A stretch of 64,000 nucleotides of DNA from Rodentibacter myodis (GCF_001999305.1 NZ_MLHQ01000008.1:1-64000); one strand, 5' to 3'; positions 1 to 9,448 are shown, counted from the stretch's first letter. Notes: generated by a model from the letters alone, not told the origin. Numbers and translations are program-made.

Positions 1-62
1 AATGTTTAACCTTGGGTTTAAGTAGCGGGGAAGAAAAACCTAAAAGGTTTACTATGCTATGC

Positions 63-132
63 TGTCTGCTGTCTGCTGTCTGCTGTCTGCTGTCTGCTGT
101 CTGCTGTCTGCTGTCTGCTGTCTGCTGTCTGC
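63..132. repeat. Ten perfect copies of the heptanucleotide TGTCTGC
   Basis: Ten uninterrupted copies of TGTCTGC run head to tail. Seven is not a multiple of three, so gain or loss of one unit would shift a reading frame, and all three frames stay open through the array (encoding a C-C-L-L-S-A-V cycle on the plus strand). The rest of positions 1-308 holds no convincing gene: a TTG-started frame across the repeat (12-197) has no recognisable domain. Repeats of this kind are phase-variation switches in Pasteurellaceae, but no gene is visibly attached here; the upstream gene may lie outside the window. Confidence 0.95.
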
Positions 133-308
133 AACATTATGTACTCACTATAATATTTAATAAAATTAAAATTTTACCATTTTATAAATTTTTTTGAAAA
201 ATTCAAGTATCTTTATCTAGGGTTACTTTTTATATTTAACAATACATTTAAAAATCTCTTTATTACTCAGCAAAGATTTATATCTTAGCGAAAAAGAAAC
301 TTCCTAAA

Positions 309-776
309 TCAAAATATGTTCTTTAACGTTATACATTTAATTCTTTGTTTATCGTTACGTTCTACCGCCCGAATACTCATCTCAATAGGATAATTCTCCG
401 CTTGATGTCCCCAAAAAACACCACTGATTTCAACAACGCCTGAAATTTGCTTTCCTTGAAATAACATTCGGCGATCGTTGGCAAATTCCTTGTAATTCAT
501 TCTGCCGGAACGAATTTCTTCAAGCCATTGTTGCTTATTCAGTACACCGCGTTTAATCGTATAAAGTTCAAAATCATCCGACAATAAACGGCTTATTTTT
601 TCAAGATCATTTTTTATCAGGGCATCACGTAAAATTTTATCTAATTTAATAATATAAGATTTGGTTTGTTCCCGTTCGGCTTGAATCGTCTTAATTGCCG
701 GATAACCGGCAGCAACCGACACACTTAAACCCAAAATTACTGCAACAATCGAATGCCAAAATTCAATTTTTTTCAT
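309..776 (-). CDS. SnoaL/DUF4440-like (NTF2 fold) protein with N-terminal membrane anchor
   Basis: The product is 155 residues. Residues 8-25 form a hydrophobic segment after MKKIEFWHS, which looks like an uncleaved signal anchor or signal peptide. The rest has the pattern of the NTF2-like DUF4440 family: an N-terminal helix with 'LIKNDLEKISRLLSDDFEL', then alternating strands including 'FQGKQISGVVEISGVFWG'. Members of this fold bind small ligands or act as isomerases, and no substrate can be named. It is divergent from the MFS gene that follows. The family call is moderate and the function is unknown. Confidence 0.6.
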   Translation of the reverse strand: MKKIEFWHSIVAVILGLSVSVAAGYPAIKTIQAEREQTKSYIIKLDKILRDALIKNDLEKISRLLSDDFELYTIKRGVLNKQQWLEEIRSGRMNYKEFANDRRMLFQGKQISGVVEISGVFWGHQAENYPIEMSIRAVERNDKQRIKCITLKNIF

Positions 777-840
777 TTTTACCTGACTTATTTTAGGCTA
801 TATTATGAGCACAAATTGTGCCAAATTATAAAGTGATTTT

Positions 841-1914
841 ATGAATACACAAGATATGATTTTATGGCGGAAATTCTTCTCCGGACTTGCCTATACTGCA
901 ATGCAAAGCGTATTTTTCGTTTATTTGCAATATTACAAAGGCTTTGAAGCCGACCAAATCACCACTTCTTTTTCAGTCTTAGTCTTTGCCAGCCAAGCCT
1001 TTTCCCTTTTTGCCGGTGCTTGGGGCGATCGTTTTGGTCGTTCGTGGATTATGATGCTTGGCTGTATTTTAGATGCTACCGCCTATATTTTATTGCTCAC
1101 CACACATAGCTATCCGCTTTTATTGGTCGCCACCCTCTTTTTTGGTTTAGGCAGCACCTTATTTAGCACCAACGCCCGCGCCTTTCTGCTCGAATATGCA
1201 CAAAATAACTATACCGCTAAGGCTCGGGCGCAAGGAAAATTCCTCCGTATATCCAGCCTTGCTTCAATGGTCGCCCCATTGGTTTCCTTACCCTTTGTTT
1301 ATTATCGTAAGGCGGAATGGTTAATTTGGTTAAGCTGTGCCATTGAAATTTCAATGGTTCTGGTGATGGCAAAAACCCTATCGTTCAAAACAGAATGTGC
1401 AGCGATTGTGGGCAAACGCTTTCACTTTCGTGATATAAAAGCCGTGCTTACCAAACGCTTTATTTCTGCCCATTTATTGCTTTTCATTCCACTTGGTCTG
1501 GGGACGGCATTTTATGTGATTTTCCCTTATATTTTCACTAATTTGCTCGATCGCCAAGAATTGGTTTCCATTGCCTTTTTCATCAATAATCTGATTGCGG
1601 TATTGCTCCAACCTTACTTCTCACGCCGTATCAATTTTGGCATTACAAAGATGGTCTTTATCGCCCCGATATTGATCATCTTATTGCTTTTGCCTTGGTT
1701 TTATAGCCTGCAATATCTGTCTATTGTAACTGCGTTTCTTTACTTGGGTGTTTTTGCTATCGTCAGCCTGTTCGCCAATACGGCACTTGCCAATATTTTG
1801 GTTAGACTGGATAAAGGGGAAAACCAAGGTTTAATGTTCGGCACCTCTAAAATGATTTTAGCCCTCACCACCACCGGCGTGATGAATGCCCTACCTTATG
1901 TGTTTCTGCTCTAA
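841..1914 (+). CDS. MFS family transporter
   Basis: A 357-residue polytopic inner-membrane protein with about eleven or twelve hydrophobic helices. The loop 'GDRFGRSWIMMLG' after the second helix (near residues 61-73) matches the major facilitator A-motif GxxxDRxGR. It is a little shorter than a typical 12-helix MFS protein. The arrangement resembles drug or sugar exporters, but the sequence does not identify a substrate. An uptake-sequence terminator follows at once, so it is probably transcribed alone. Confidence 0.75.
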   Translation: MNTQDMILWRKFFSGLAYTAMQSVFFVYLQYYKGFEADQITTSFSVLVFASQAFSLFAGAWGDRFGRSWIMMLGCILDATAYILLLTTHSYPLLLVATLFFGLGSTLFSTNARAFLLEYAQNNYTAKARAQGKFLRISSLASMVAPLVSLPFVYYRKAEWLIWLSCAIEISMVLVMAKTLSFKTECAAIVGKRFHFRDIKAVLTKRFISAHLLLFIPLGLGTAFYVIFPYIFTNLLDRQELVSIAFFINNLIAVLLQPYFSRRINFGITKMVFIAPILIILLLLPWFYSLQYLSIVTAFLYLGVFAIVSLFANTALANILVRLDKGENQGLMFGTSKMILALTTTGVMNALPYVFLL

Positions 1915-1916
1915 GG

Positions 1917-1957
1917 AAAGTGCGGTTGAAAAAGACGTGCTTTTTTGACCGCACTTT
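1917..1957 (+). terminator. Inverted uptake-sequence pair, terminator of the MFS gene
   Basis: AAAGTGCGGT (1917-1926) pairs with ACCGCACTTT (1948-1957), followed by a short T run. Oppositely oriented uptake sequences are commonly used as Rho-independent terminators in Pasteurellaceae. This one begins two bases after the MFS stop codon. Confidence 0.85.
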
Positions 1958-2066
1958 TCCCCATTATTTAATTTGAATCAAGGGAATTAGCTTAAAGCGG
2001 TTTATAATGATTGCGACAGAAATCTGATTTTTTCTTTTATCACAACAACATTCTGACACAAATATT

Positions 2067-2996
2067 ATGGATATTGCATTTTTACTCGGTAACAAAATTA
2101 TTGAATTAACGCTTATCGTTTTGATGGGCTATGGATTGGTAAAATCGAAATTGTTGAAATCGGAAGACAGTAAACCGCTTTCCATTATTGGGCTTTATAT
2201 TATTAGTCCGGCGGTGATGATTGAAGCCTTTCAAATTAATTACACTCCGGAAATTCTACAAGGTTTAATACTTTCGCTTAGTATGGCGGTTTTCTTACAT
2301 ATTATTTTAATCGTGCTGGGGACGGTGTTAAAACGGGTGCTAAAACTGGATGCTATTGAACACGCCGCAGCCATTTATTCCAATTCCGGCAATTTGATTA
2401 TTCCAATTGTGATGTCGTTATTTGGTAAAGAATGGGTGATTTACGCCAGCTGTTTTATTGTAGTGCAAACTTTTTTATTCTGGACACATTGCCGTATGAT
2501 TATTGTTGGAAAGGGAAATTTGAGCCTAAAAGTGATCTTAAAAAACATCAATTTATGGTCAATTTTTATTGGTATTCTTCTCTTTGCTTTTCAAATAAAA
2601 CTACCGAATTTTATTAACGGTACACTTTCTGCCGTGGGGATTTTTATCGGGCCGAATGCGATGTTAATTGCCGGAATGTTGATTGCCTCCATTCCTTTGC
2701 GAAGTATTTTTTCCTCTCGGCGTATCTATCTTATCACCGCATTACGTCTATTGATTATTCCGATTTTCTTGATGGTGATCTTCAAGCTCTGTGGTTTTTC
2801 CGCTTGGGTTGAACAGGGGAATACTATCGCAATGATCAGTTTTCTTGCCACCACCAGCCCTTCCGCCGCCACTGTAACCCAAATGGCATTGATTTTTGGC
2901 AATAATGCTCAAAAAGCCAGTGCCATTTATGGCATTACTACCTTTCTTTGTGTCTTTACGATGCCATTGGTAATTGCGCTTTATCAGATGTGGTAA
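2067..2996 (+). CDS. AEC family (auxin efflux carrier-like) permease
   Basis: A 309-residue membrane protein with about ten hydrophobic helices. It has the AEC-family layout: 'GYGLVKSKLL' after helix 1, a central 'NSGNLIIPIVMSLFG' motif near residue 110 and 'ATTSPSAATVTQMALIFG' near residue 260. Bacterial members export or import dicarboxylates such as malate or malonate. No metabolic neighbour fixes the substrate. The short spacer after the MFS terminator probably contains its own promoter. Confidence 0.8.
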   Translation: MDIAFLLGNKIIELTLIVLMGYGLVKSKLLKSEDSKPLSIIGLYIISPAVMIEAFQINYTPEILQGLILSLSMAVFLHIILIVLGTVLKRVLKLDAIEHAAAIYSNSGNLIIPIVMSLFGKEWVIYASCFIVVQTFLFWTHCRMIIVGKGNLSLKVILKNINLWSIFIGILLFAFQIKLPNFINGTLSAVGIFIGPNAMLIAGMLIASIPLRSIFSSRRIYLITALRLLIIPIFLMVIFKLCGFSAWVEQGNTIAMISFLATTSPSAATVTQMALIFGNNAQKASAIYGITTFLCVFTMPLVIALYQMW

Positions 2997-3137
2997 AAGT
3001 GCGGTTAAAATTTGCAATGTTTTTCTGCATAATGAAACAAACGCACAAGCCCAAATAATGTAATAGTAGAGACACCACATCGGCATCGCGTGCCTACTTT
3101 TGCTTTATGGTGTAAATGTTACAGAATACGGTAAATT

Positions 3138-3365
3138 TTAAGCCTTCTCTTTTTTCAAACGGTAAAGCTGGTAAAGATTCACGCAAACAAGAAAAGCATT
3201 CAGTACGGCAACGGGGTAAGCACCGATAATAATGCCATAAATCACAAAAAGTACATCACCGATACTATTGACAATGCGTAAATGAATAATGGATTTGAAT
3301 AAAAATGAGGTGGCTACAAAAAAAGTCGCCATATAACCTAATAATTCAATCGTGTTAAATTCCAT
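3138..3365 (-). CDS. Small four-helix inner-membrane protein, YgjV-like
   Basis: A 75-residue protein that is almost entirely hydrophobic, with about three transmembrane helices and a lysine-rich C terminus (RLKKEKA). 'GYMATFFVATSFLFKS' and 'VNSIGDVLFVIYGIIIGAYPVAVLN' (split here into N-terminal and central parts) resemble YgjV-type and CBU_0592-type membrane proteins of unknown function. No operon partner is evident. Confidence 0.55.
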   Translation of the reverse strand: MEFNTIELLGYMATFFVATSFLFKSIIHLRIVNSIGDVLFVIYGIIIGAYPVAVLNAFLVCVNLYQLYRLKKEKA

Positions 3366-3489
3366 AATACTACTCGTTCATTAAAAATAATTGTGGGGCA
3401 TAATAGACCATTTTAGAAAGGGAAAAAAGGGGTGAAATAAAGGCAACCGATTGCCCAATAAAGAATTTTTATTTCACCGCAAAGTAAGA

Positions 3490-3819
3490 TCAAATAAACA
3501 CGGTTTGCACCAAAATCATATAGAAAATTGTCCCCACCGCAATGGAAAGAAACATATTCTTTTTCCAGAAATGCAATCCCAACACTAATGCTCCGGCAAG
3601 AAAATCGGGAACGCCGTGGTAGCCATTTAATACGTCAATATTTTTGTAGCAATAGACTACCAACATTCCAAACATCGCCGCCGGCAATACTTTTCCAAGA
3701 TAGCGAATATATGGCGGAATCGGACGATTGGCAGGAAATACCCAAAATGGCAGCAAACGGGTAAATTGCACGGCAAATACGCAAATACCTATCGTCATAA
3801 TTTGTTCGGTCAACGTCAT
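3490..3819 (-). CDS. azlD: AzlD family branched-chain amino acid exporter subunit
   Basis: A 109-residue protein with four hydrophobic helices and the AzlD/YgaH hallmark 'FAVQFTRLLPFWVF' near the N terminus. It overlaps the upstream azlC gene by four bases (ATGA, 3816-3819), so the two are translationally coupled. AzlC and AzlD together export hydrophobic amino acids across the inner membrane. In related BrnFE systems the substrates include branched-chain amino acids and methionine. The position in a metR operon favours methionine, as an inference. Confidence 0.85.
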   Translation of the reverse strand: MTLTEQIMTIGICVFAVQFTRLLPFWVFPANRPIPPYIRYLGKVLPAAMFGMLVVYCYKNIDVLNGYHGVPDFLAGALVLGLHFWKKNMFLSIAVGTIFYMILVQTVFI

Positions 3820-4538
3820 TTTAGTGACTCCAATTTTGTCCCTAATTTAGGACGGCGTAATGTTAAAACAAGCCAAATGCCGATTAAGGTTGGGATAAGA
3901 AAATGTTCTTTTCCTACAATCAGTAATGAAGCAAAAGCAATGCCTAAACCAAGCAAAGCACTTTCGTGGGATTTTTCTTTTAACCAGTTTTCCGCAAAGA
4001 TCACCAAGAAAAGTGCCGTCATCGCAAACTCCACACCTTTTAAATCAAAAGGCAAAATTTCACCAAATAAATTTCCTACGGTTGCGCCCAGCACCCAATA
4101 GATATGCAAATATAAACTCACAAAGAACATATACCAGCCTTTGTCTAAGTGAGGTGGAATGTCCGCCATATAATTAAGCGAGAAAGATTCATCGACCAAA
4201 GCACTAATTAAATACCAGCGTTTTTTGCCAAGTTGCACACCGTATTTTTCGAGCATTGAAATAGCGTAAAAAATTTGGCGACCGCTTATCATTAAGGTGA
4301 TCAATAAAACACTTAATGGCGAAAAAGGGGCTATTAATGCGCCCGCTGCGATAAATTCGACAGATCCGGCATAAATTAATAACGCCATCAGCATTGGATA
4401 TAAAAAGCCAAAACCCAGTGCCTTCATATAAATGCCGTATGCCACACCAAGAAAAAGAAATCCGGCAATCATTGGCGCACTGTAAGGGAAGGCGGCTTTC
4501 GCCGCAGCACGAATAGGATGTTGTTGAGAAAATGCCAT
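3816..4538 (-). CDS. azlC: AzlC family amino acid exporter large subunit
   Basis: A 240-residue membrane protein with the AzlC/YgaZ signature: 'AFPYSAPMIAGFLFLGVAYG' near the N terminus, 'YAGSVEFIAAGAL' in the second helix region and 'SGRQIFYAISML' near residue 85. It lies nine bases after the metR stop codon and overlaps azlD, giving a metR-azlC-azlD transcription unit. The normal partner arrangement is complete, so it should form a working exporter. Confidence 0.88.
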   Translation of the reverse strand: MAFSQQHPIRAAAKAAFPYSAPMIAGFLFLGVAYGIYMKALGFGFLYPMLMALLIYAGSVEFIAAGALIAPFSPLSVLLITLMISGRQIFYAISMLEKYGVQLGKKRWYLISALVDESFSLNYMADIPPHLDKGWYMFFVSLYLHIYWVLGATVGNLFGEILPFDLKGVEFAMTALFLVIFAENWLKEKSHESALLGLGIAFASLLIVGKEHFLIPTLIGIWLVLTLRRPKLGTKLESLK

Positions 4539-4547
4539 CGATACTTC

Positions 4548-5474
4548 TCACGCTAAAACAGATAACCCCGGTAGGGTTGAAAAACTTTGTGATTGAACGG
4601 TTTGATAAAAATCATCCAGATAGGCTAGTTTTTGATCTTCCTTACGAATTGCAATATATAAATCGCTGTATAAGCCTTCATCGGTAATTTTTCTTGCCAC
4701 CACGTAACCTTTTTCTAAATAAGGCAATGCCGCCCAATAAGGCACGGTTGCAATTCCTCGGCGGCTTGCCACCAACTGAATCATTGCTATCGTCAGTTCC
4801 GTTGTGCGGCGTGTGGGATTAATTCCTTTTGGTTTCAATACCTTGCGTAACAGATCCAACATATCGTCCGGCACGGGATAAGTAACCCAAGTTTCATCAA
4901 CAAAATCTTCCGCTTGCCAAATTGGTTTTGCCGCCAGCGGATGATCTTTTGAGCAAATCCCCACCATTTCATAAGAAAAGAGCGGTCGAAAAATCACCTC
5001 GTCATTGGCTTCCATTTCAGACACAATGACACAATCCGCCCGATGAGAAAGCAACAAGCCCACCGGATCGGTATGAAAGCCGGATACGATATCCAACTCC
5101 ACCAAAGGCCAGTGTAAACGAAATTCATCCATTGCCGGCATTAACCAATCAAAGCAAGTATGACATTCCACGGCAATGCGTAATTGTCCCGCATCACCGT
5201 GTTTAACACGCACTAAATCCCGTTCCGCATCAATAATTTTAGGTATCACTTCATTGGCAAGGCGAATTAAACGTTCTCCGGCTGCCGTAAAGCACAGGGG
5301 ATTGCTTTTTCGCTCAAATAGCGGTAAGCCGAATTGATCTTCAATGAGTTTTATTTGATGAGAAAGTGCCGATTGGGTGAGATAAACCCGTTTCGCTGCC
5401 GCAGAAACACTGCCGGTTTCTTTTAAGGCAAGCAGTGTTTTGAGATGTCGAATTTCAAGAAAAGTGGGCTTCAT
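4548..5474 (-). CDS. metR: LysR-family regulator MetR
   Basis: A 308-residue LysR-type regulator. The N-terminal winged helix-turn-helix reads 'LKTLLALKETGSVSAAAKR' and 'LTQSALSHQIKLIE'. The effector domain contains 'LRIAVECHTCFDWLMPAM', the diagnostic MetR segment that responds to homocysteine. MetR activates metE/metH-type methionine genes. Here it leads an operon with azlCD, which suggests amino-acid efflux is tied to methionine or homocysteine status. The start ATG at 5474 fits the family N terminus. Confidence 0.85.
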   Translation of the reverse strand: MKPTFLEIRHLKTLLALKETGSVSAAAKRVYLTQSALSHQIKLIEDQFGLPLFERKSNPLCFTAAGERLIRLANEVIPKIIDAERDLVRVKHGDAGQLRIAVECHTCFDWLMPAMDEFRLHWPLVELDIVSGFHTDPVGLLLSHRADCVIVSEMEANDEVIFRPLFSYEMVGICSKDHPLAAKPIWQAEDFVDETWVTYPVPDDMLDLLRKVLKPKGINPTRRTTELTIAMIQLVASRRGIATVPYWAALPYLEKGYVVARKITDEGLYSDLYIAIRKEDQKLAYLDDFYQTVQSQSFSTLPGLSVLA

Positions 5475-5663
5475 TAAAATAATTCATCATATTTGAAAAA
5501 TAAATGAGCCGTATCATAACGTAAAAGGAAAAAAATGAAAGTACGGAAAAGGTGAAAATGTTGATAAATGAAAATATGGCAAGATTTTCTTGCGTTTTTG
5601 GTTTTAATACGTGATCAAGGTATTTCTAATGTTAAAAAAATGTGAACCTCGTCATATTTTCAA

Positions 5664-5700
5664 AAGAAAACGATTGCGTACCATAAAAAACCCATATACT
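5664..5700 (+). promoter_or_regulatory. PurR/LacI-type operator overlapping a likely promoter of the TRAP operon
   Basis: AAGAAAACGATTGCGT (5664-5679) fits every fixed position of the purine-repressor type consensus ANGMAANCGNTTNCNT. Its right half supplies a possible -35 (TTGCGT), and TATACT at 5695-5700 is a good -10 with a short 15-base spacer. It lies 64 bases before the TAXI protein start. Which LacI-family protein binds is not shown. The rest of 5475-5763 shows no gene. Confidence 0.45.
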
Positions 5701-5763
5701 TTGTCAAAGTTGCAATTAAATCAACACAACATCATAAAATTCCTATCATAAGAGGGCCTATCT

Positions 5764-6738
5764 ATGAAACTATCTTCCAAAAAATATTCCATTCTTTCTC
5801 TTGCTGCAACATTGGCAATGGGCGCGATTTCAGCACAAGCCGCGGAAAAATTTGTCACCATTGGCACTGGCGGACAAACCGGTGTTTATTATGTGGTCGG
5901 TCAATCCATTTGTCAGTTGGTTAATCGTGATACGGCAAAAACACAAATTAAATGTAATGCTCCCTCCACCGGCGCATCGGTTGCCAATTTAAATGCGATT
6001 GCCGCAAATCAAATGGAAATGGGAATTGCCCAATCCGACTGGCAATATCACGCCTATAACGGTACAAGTTCTTTTGAAGGTAAGAAAAACGATAAACTTC
6101 GTGCGATTTTTTCTATTCACCCCGAACCATTCACCTTAATGGCTCGTGATGATTCTGCCATTCAACAATTTGATGATTTAAAAGGTAAACGTGTGAATGT
6201 GGGCGATCCCGGTTCCGGCACGCGTGCCACAATGAATGTTATTTTGGCGGCAAAAGGCTGGACGGATAAAGAATTTAAAGTCGCCTCTGAATTAAAACCG
6301 GCGGAAATGGCATCGGTTATGTGTGATAACAATTTAGATGCCATTACTTATAACGTAGGTCACCCAAACGGTGCATTAAAAGAAGCGGCGGCATCTTGTA
6401 ATGCTCATCTTGTGCCAATTACCGGTGCAGAAATTGATAAGTTGGTTGCCGATAATCCTTATTATGCCAAAGCTACAATTCCGGGCGGATTATATAAAGG
6501 CACGGATAATCCGGTGGATACCTTTGGCGTTTATGCCACTTTAGTCACTTCTGCCGATGTGGATGCAGACAGCGTTTATGCGGTAGTAAAAGCCGTGTTT
6601 GATAATTTCGATCGTTTCAAACGATTACATCCTGCTTTCGCACATTTAAAAGAAGAGGAAATGATCAAAAATGCCTTATCCGCACCATTGCACGAAGGGG
6701 CAATTCGTTATTATAAAGAACGTGGTTGGTTAAAATAA
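5764..6738 (+). CDS. TAXI-type TRAP transporter solute-binding protein
   Basis: A 324-residue periplasmic protein with a signal peptide cleaved after 'AISAQA' (about residue 27). The mature part opens with 'FVTIGTGGQTGVYYVVGQSICQL' (shown here over the domain start), the TAXI family signature, and has 'KGKRVNVGDPGSGTRATMN' in the ligand-binding core. It delivers solute to the fused TRAP permease encoded next, driven by a sodium gradient. Known TAXI substrates include glutamate and 2-oxoglutarate; the substrate here is unproven. A GC-rich hairpin-like stretch separates it from the permease, a usual way to raise binding-protein dosage. Confidence 0.9.
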   Translation: MKLSSKKYSILSLAATLAMGAISAQAAEKFVTIGTGGQTGVYYVVGQSICQLVNRDTAKTQIKCNAPSTGASVANLNAIAANQMEMGIAQSDWQYHAYNGTSSFEGKKNDKLRAIFSIHPEPFTLMARDDSAIQQFDDLKGKRVNVGDPGSGTRATMNVILAAKGWTDKEFKVASELKPAEMASVMCDNNLDAITYNVGHPNGALKEAAASCNAHLVPITGAEIDKLVADNPYYAKATIPGGLYKGTDNPVDTFGVYATLVTSADVDADSVYAVVKAVFDNFDRFKRLHPAFAHLKEEEMIKNALSAPLHEGAIRYYKERGWLK

Positions 6739-6814
6739 TCCGTTTTATTCTATTTAGGCAGGCTCGCCCTGCCTTTTATGTTTGTTGGTTAGAGATTTAT
6801 ACTCGGAGGATTTT

Positions 6815-9448
6815 ATGTCGCTAAAATCTGAAAAAATAGATTATGACGATCTACAGGATATGGTGGCATCAAATGATGCCGGCGGTCGAAACCCAAAAGG
6901 TTTCACCAAAAAATTAATTATTATCACCGCTATTTTATGGTCGGTTTTTCAACTTTACTACACCTCCCCATTTCCATTTTGGCTACAAGAAGTCGTCCGT
7001 GGCTGGGGTTGGGACTTAAATGTCGTCATTGATGACACCAAAGCACGTTCCATTCATTTGGCTTTCGCCCTCTTTTTAGCATATTTAGCTTTTCCTGCTT
7101 TTGCCAATTCCCCTAAACAACGCGTGCCTTACCACGATTGGGCATTTGCATTATTAGGTGCATTCCTTGGGGCTTATTACATTTTCTTCTATGAAGGTTT
7201 AGTCACCCGCTTTGGTGCGCCTAATCTACAAGATATTATCGCCGGTTGTTTGGGCGTTCTCTTATTATTGGAAGCCTGTCGAAGAAGTCTTGGTTTACCC
7301 CTTGTTATCATCGCTTCTGTCTTTCTACTCTATAACTATTTCGGACAATTCCTCCCTGCCGACTGGATTATCAGCCACCGCTCCGGCTCACTCTCACAAA
7401 TGGTGAACCAACAATGGGTGACAACCGAAGGCGTATTTGGCGTTGCTTTAGGTGTCTCGACCAAATATGTGTTCCTTTTTGTCTTGTTCGGTGCATTATT
7501 GGATAAAGCCGGTGCGGGTAACTATTTTATAAAAACCGCCTTTGCCTACTTGGGACATTTACGTGGCGGCCCGGCTAAAGCTGCAGTGGTTTCTTCCGGT
7601 TTAACAGGATTAATTTCAGGGTCATCCATTGCCAATGTGGTCACTACCGGCACTTTCACCATACCAATGATGAAACGGGTCGGCTTTTCTGCAGAAAAAG
7701 CAGGGGCAGTTGAAGTGGCGTCATCAGTCAATGGGCAAATTATGCCACCGGTAATGGGCGCGGCTGCCTTTTTGATGATTGAATATGTCAATATGCCATA
7801 TAGCCAACTCATCACCCACGCGGCATTACCGGCATTAATTTCCTATATCGCCTTGGTTTATATCGTGCATTTGGAAGCCTTAAAAATGAACTTGAAAGGC
7901 TTACCACGCACCGATCCGCCAAACGCTATTTTAGTCACTTTATTAAAAATAATGACCGCACTTTTGGTGGTGATCGGTTTAAGTCTTGTTACACATTACG
8001 GCTTAGGGTGGATAAAAACCGTCACACCGGATTATGCCTTCCTTATAGTATGTTTATTGCTTAGTGTCATTTATCTTTTGTTAATCCACCGTGTTGCCTC
8101 ATTTCCGGATTTAGAAATTGATGATCCCAATGCACCGATCGTTCAACTTCCTTCCGCCAAACCAACCGTTAATGCCGGCTTACATTTTTTAATTCCGGTT
8201 GTCATCTTGATTTGGTGCTTAATGGTGGAAATGCTTTCTCCGGGCTTATCTGCCTTTTGGGGAACAGTTGCTTTAGCGATTATTTTGGTCACGCAAAATC
8301 CATTACTCCACTATTTCCGTCATCAACCGATAAAAAAATCCCAATTTATTGAGGGATTTAACGCATTAGTGAACGGTTTGGAAACCGGTGCCAGAAATAT
8401 GATTGGCATCGGTATTGCCACGGCAACAGCCGGAATTATTGTCGGTGTGGTGTCATTAACGGGATTTGGCGTACAACTTTCCGGTATCATTGAAGTATTA
8501 TCAATGGGAAATATTCTCCTAATGCTGATTTTGGTCGCTATCTTCAGTTTGATTTTAGGAATGGGATTGCCGACCACCGCTAACTATATTGTGGTTTCCT
8601 CATTAATGGCATTGGTGATTGTGGAAGTGGGTAAACAAAATGGATTGCTCGTTCCGCTGATTGCCGTGCATTTATTTGTCTTTTATTTCGGAATTATGGC
8701 AGACGTTACGCCTCCTGTCGGGCTTGCTTCTTTTGCAGCAGCGGCGGTCTCCGGCGGAAATCCGATAAAAACAGGAATGGTGGCATTTTTTTATAGCCTC
8801 AGAACCGCTATTTTGCCGTTTCTCTTTATTTTTAATACGGATTTATTGCTCATTGATGTCGGGTGGGCAAAAGGAACGTTGGTTGCGATCGTTTCAACAA
8901 TCGCCATCTTGGCATTTACCGCCGCAACGATGAATCACTTCTTAGTCAAAAATAAATGGTGGGAAACCGTATTACTCATACTAGGGGCATTCATCATTTT
9001 CCGCCCGGGATTTTTTATGGAATATATTTCACCGACTTCACACCATATTGAACCGATACATTTGGAACAAGAACTGGAAAAAACACCTGTTGGACAGAAT
9101 ATTCTCCTCAAAATATCCGGCACCAATCCGTATGGTAAGGAAATTGAGTTTTATGCTCAATTAAGCGTACCGGAAGGTGAAAATAGCCAACAGCGTTTAC
9201 AAAACCTCGGGCTTACCTTATTAAACACCCAAGAAAAAATTGAGGTGGACGGAAAACAAATTGATAAAGTCATTATTGATATGGTTGAAGTAGATTCTCC
9301 TGCGGCGAAAGCCGGTTTAAACTGGGATCAAACCATTATTGATGTTTCTATCCCAATGGTTTCTTTGGCAAAAGAATGGATGTTCATACTGGGCTTATTT
9401 ATTCTTGCAATGGTGGGATGGAATCAACGCCGCCGAAGAATAATATAA
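6815..9448 (+). CDS. Fused TRAP transporter permease (4TM-12TM) with C-terminal extra domain
   Basis: The ATG at 6815 follows GGAGGA (6805-6810), so it is preferred over an upstream TTG; the product is 877 residues. The N-terminal part carries the small-subunit (DctQ-like) helices, then a DctM-type domain with 'SGLTGLISGSSIANVVTTG' and 'QIMPPVMGAAAFLMIEY', and a second half with 'LGMGLPTTANYIVVSS' and 'ADVTPPVGLASFAAA'. After the last helix block, about residues 740-850 form a soluble DUF3394-type region, with a final helix and RRRR. It transports the solute bound by the TAXI protein. Confidence 0.9.
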   Translation: MSLKSEKIDYDDLQDMVASNDAGGRNPKGFTKKLIIITAILWSVFQLYYTSPFPFWLQEVVRGWGWDLNVVIDDTKARSIHLAFALFLAYLAFPAFANSPKQRVPYHDWAFALLGAFLGAYYIFFYEGLVTRFGAPNLQDIIAGCLGVLLLLEACRRSLGLPLVIIASVFLLYNYFGQFLPADWIISHRSGSLSQMVNQQWVTTEGVFGVALGVSTKYVFLFVLFGALLDKAGAGNYFIKTAFAYLGHLRGGPAKAAVVSSGLTGLISGSSIANVVTTGTFTIPMMKRVGFSAEKAGAVEVASSVNGQIMPPVMGAAAFLMIEYVNMPYSQLITHAALPALISYIALVYIVHLEALKMNLKGLPRTDPPNAILVTLLKIMTALLVVIGLSLVTHYGLGWIKTVTPDYAFLIVCLLLSVIYLLLIHRVASFPDLEIDDPNAPIVQLPSAKPTVNAGLHFLIPVVILIWCLMVEMLSPGLSAFWGTVALAIILVTQNPLLHYFRHQPIKKSQFIEGFNALVNGLETGARNMIGIGIATATAGIIVGVVSLTGFGVQLSGIIEVLSMGNILLMLILVAIFSLILGMGLPTTANYIVVSSLMALVIVEVGKQNGLLVPLIAVHLFVFYFGIMADVTPPVGLASFAAAAVSGGNPIKTGMVAFFYSLRTAILPFLFIFNTDLLLIDVGWAKGTLVAIVSTIAILAFTAATMNHFLVKNKWWETVLLILGAFIIFRPGFFMEYISPTSHHIEPIHLEQELEKTPVGQNILLKISGTNPYGKEIEFYAQLSVPEGENSQQRLQNLGLTLLNTQEKIEVDGKQIDKVIIDMVEVDSPAAKAGLNWDQTIIDVSIPMVSLAKEWMFILGLFILAMVGWNQRRRRII

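Noticed and set aside
12-197. 61-residue frame across the heptanucleotide repeat
   Set aside because: TTG start, no ribosome site, product is mostly the repeat itself; may be the tail of a gene left of the window, which cannot be judged.
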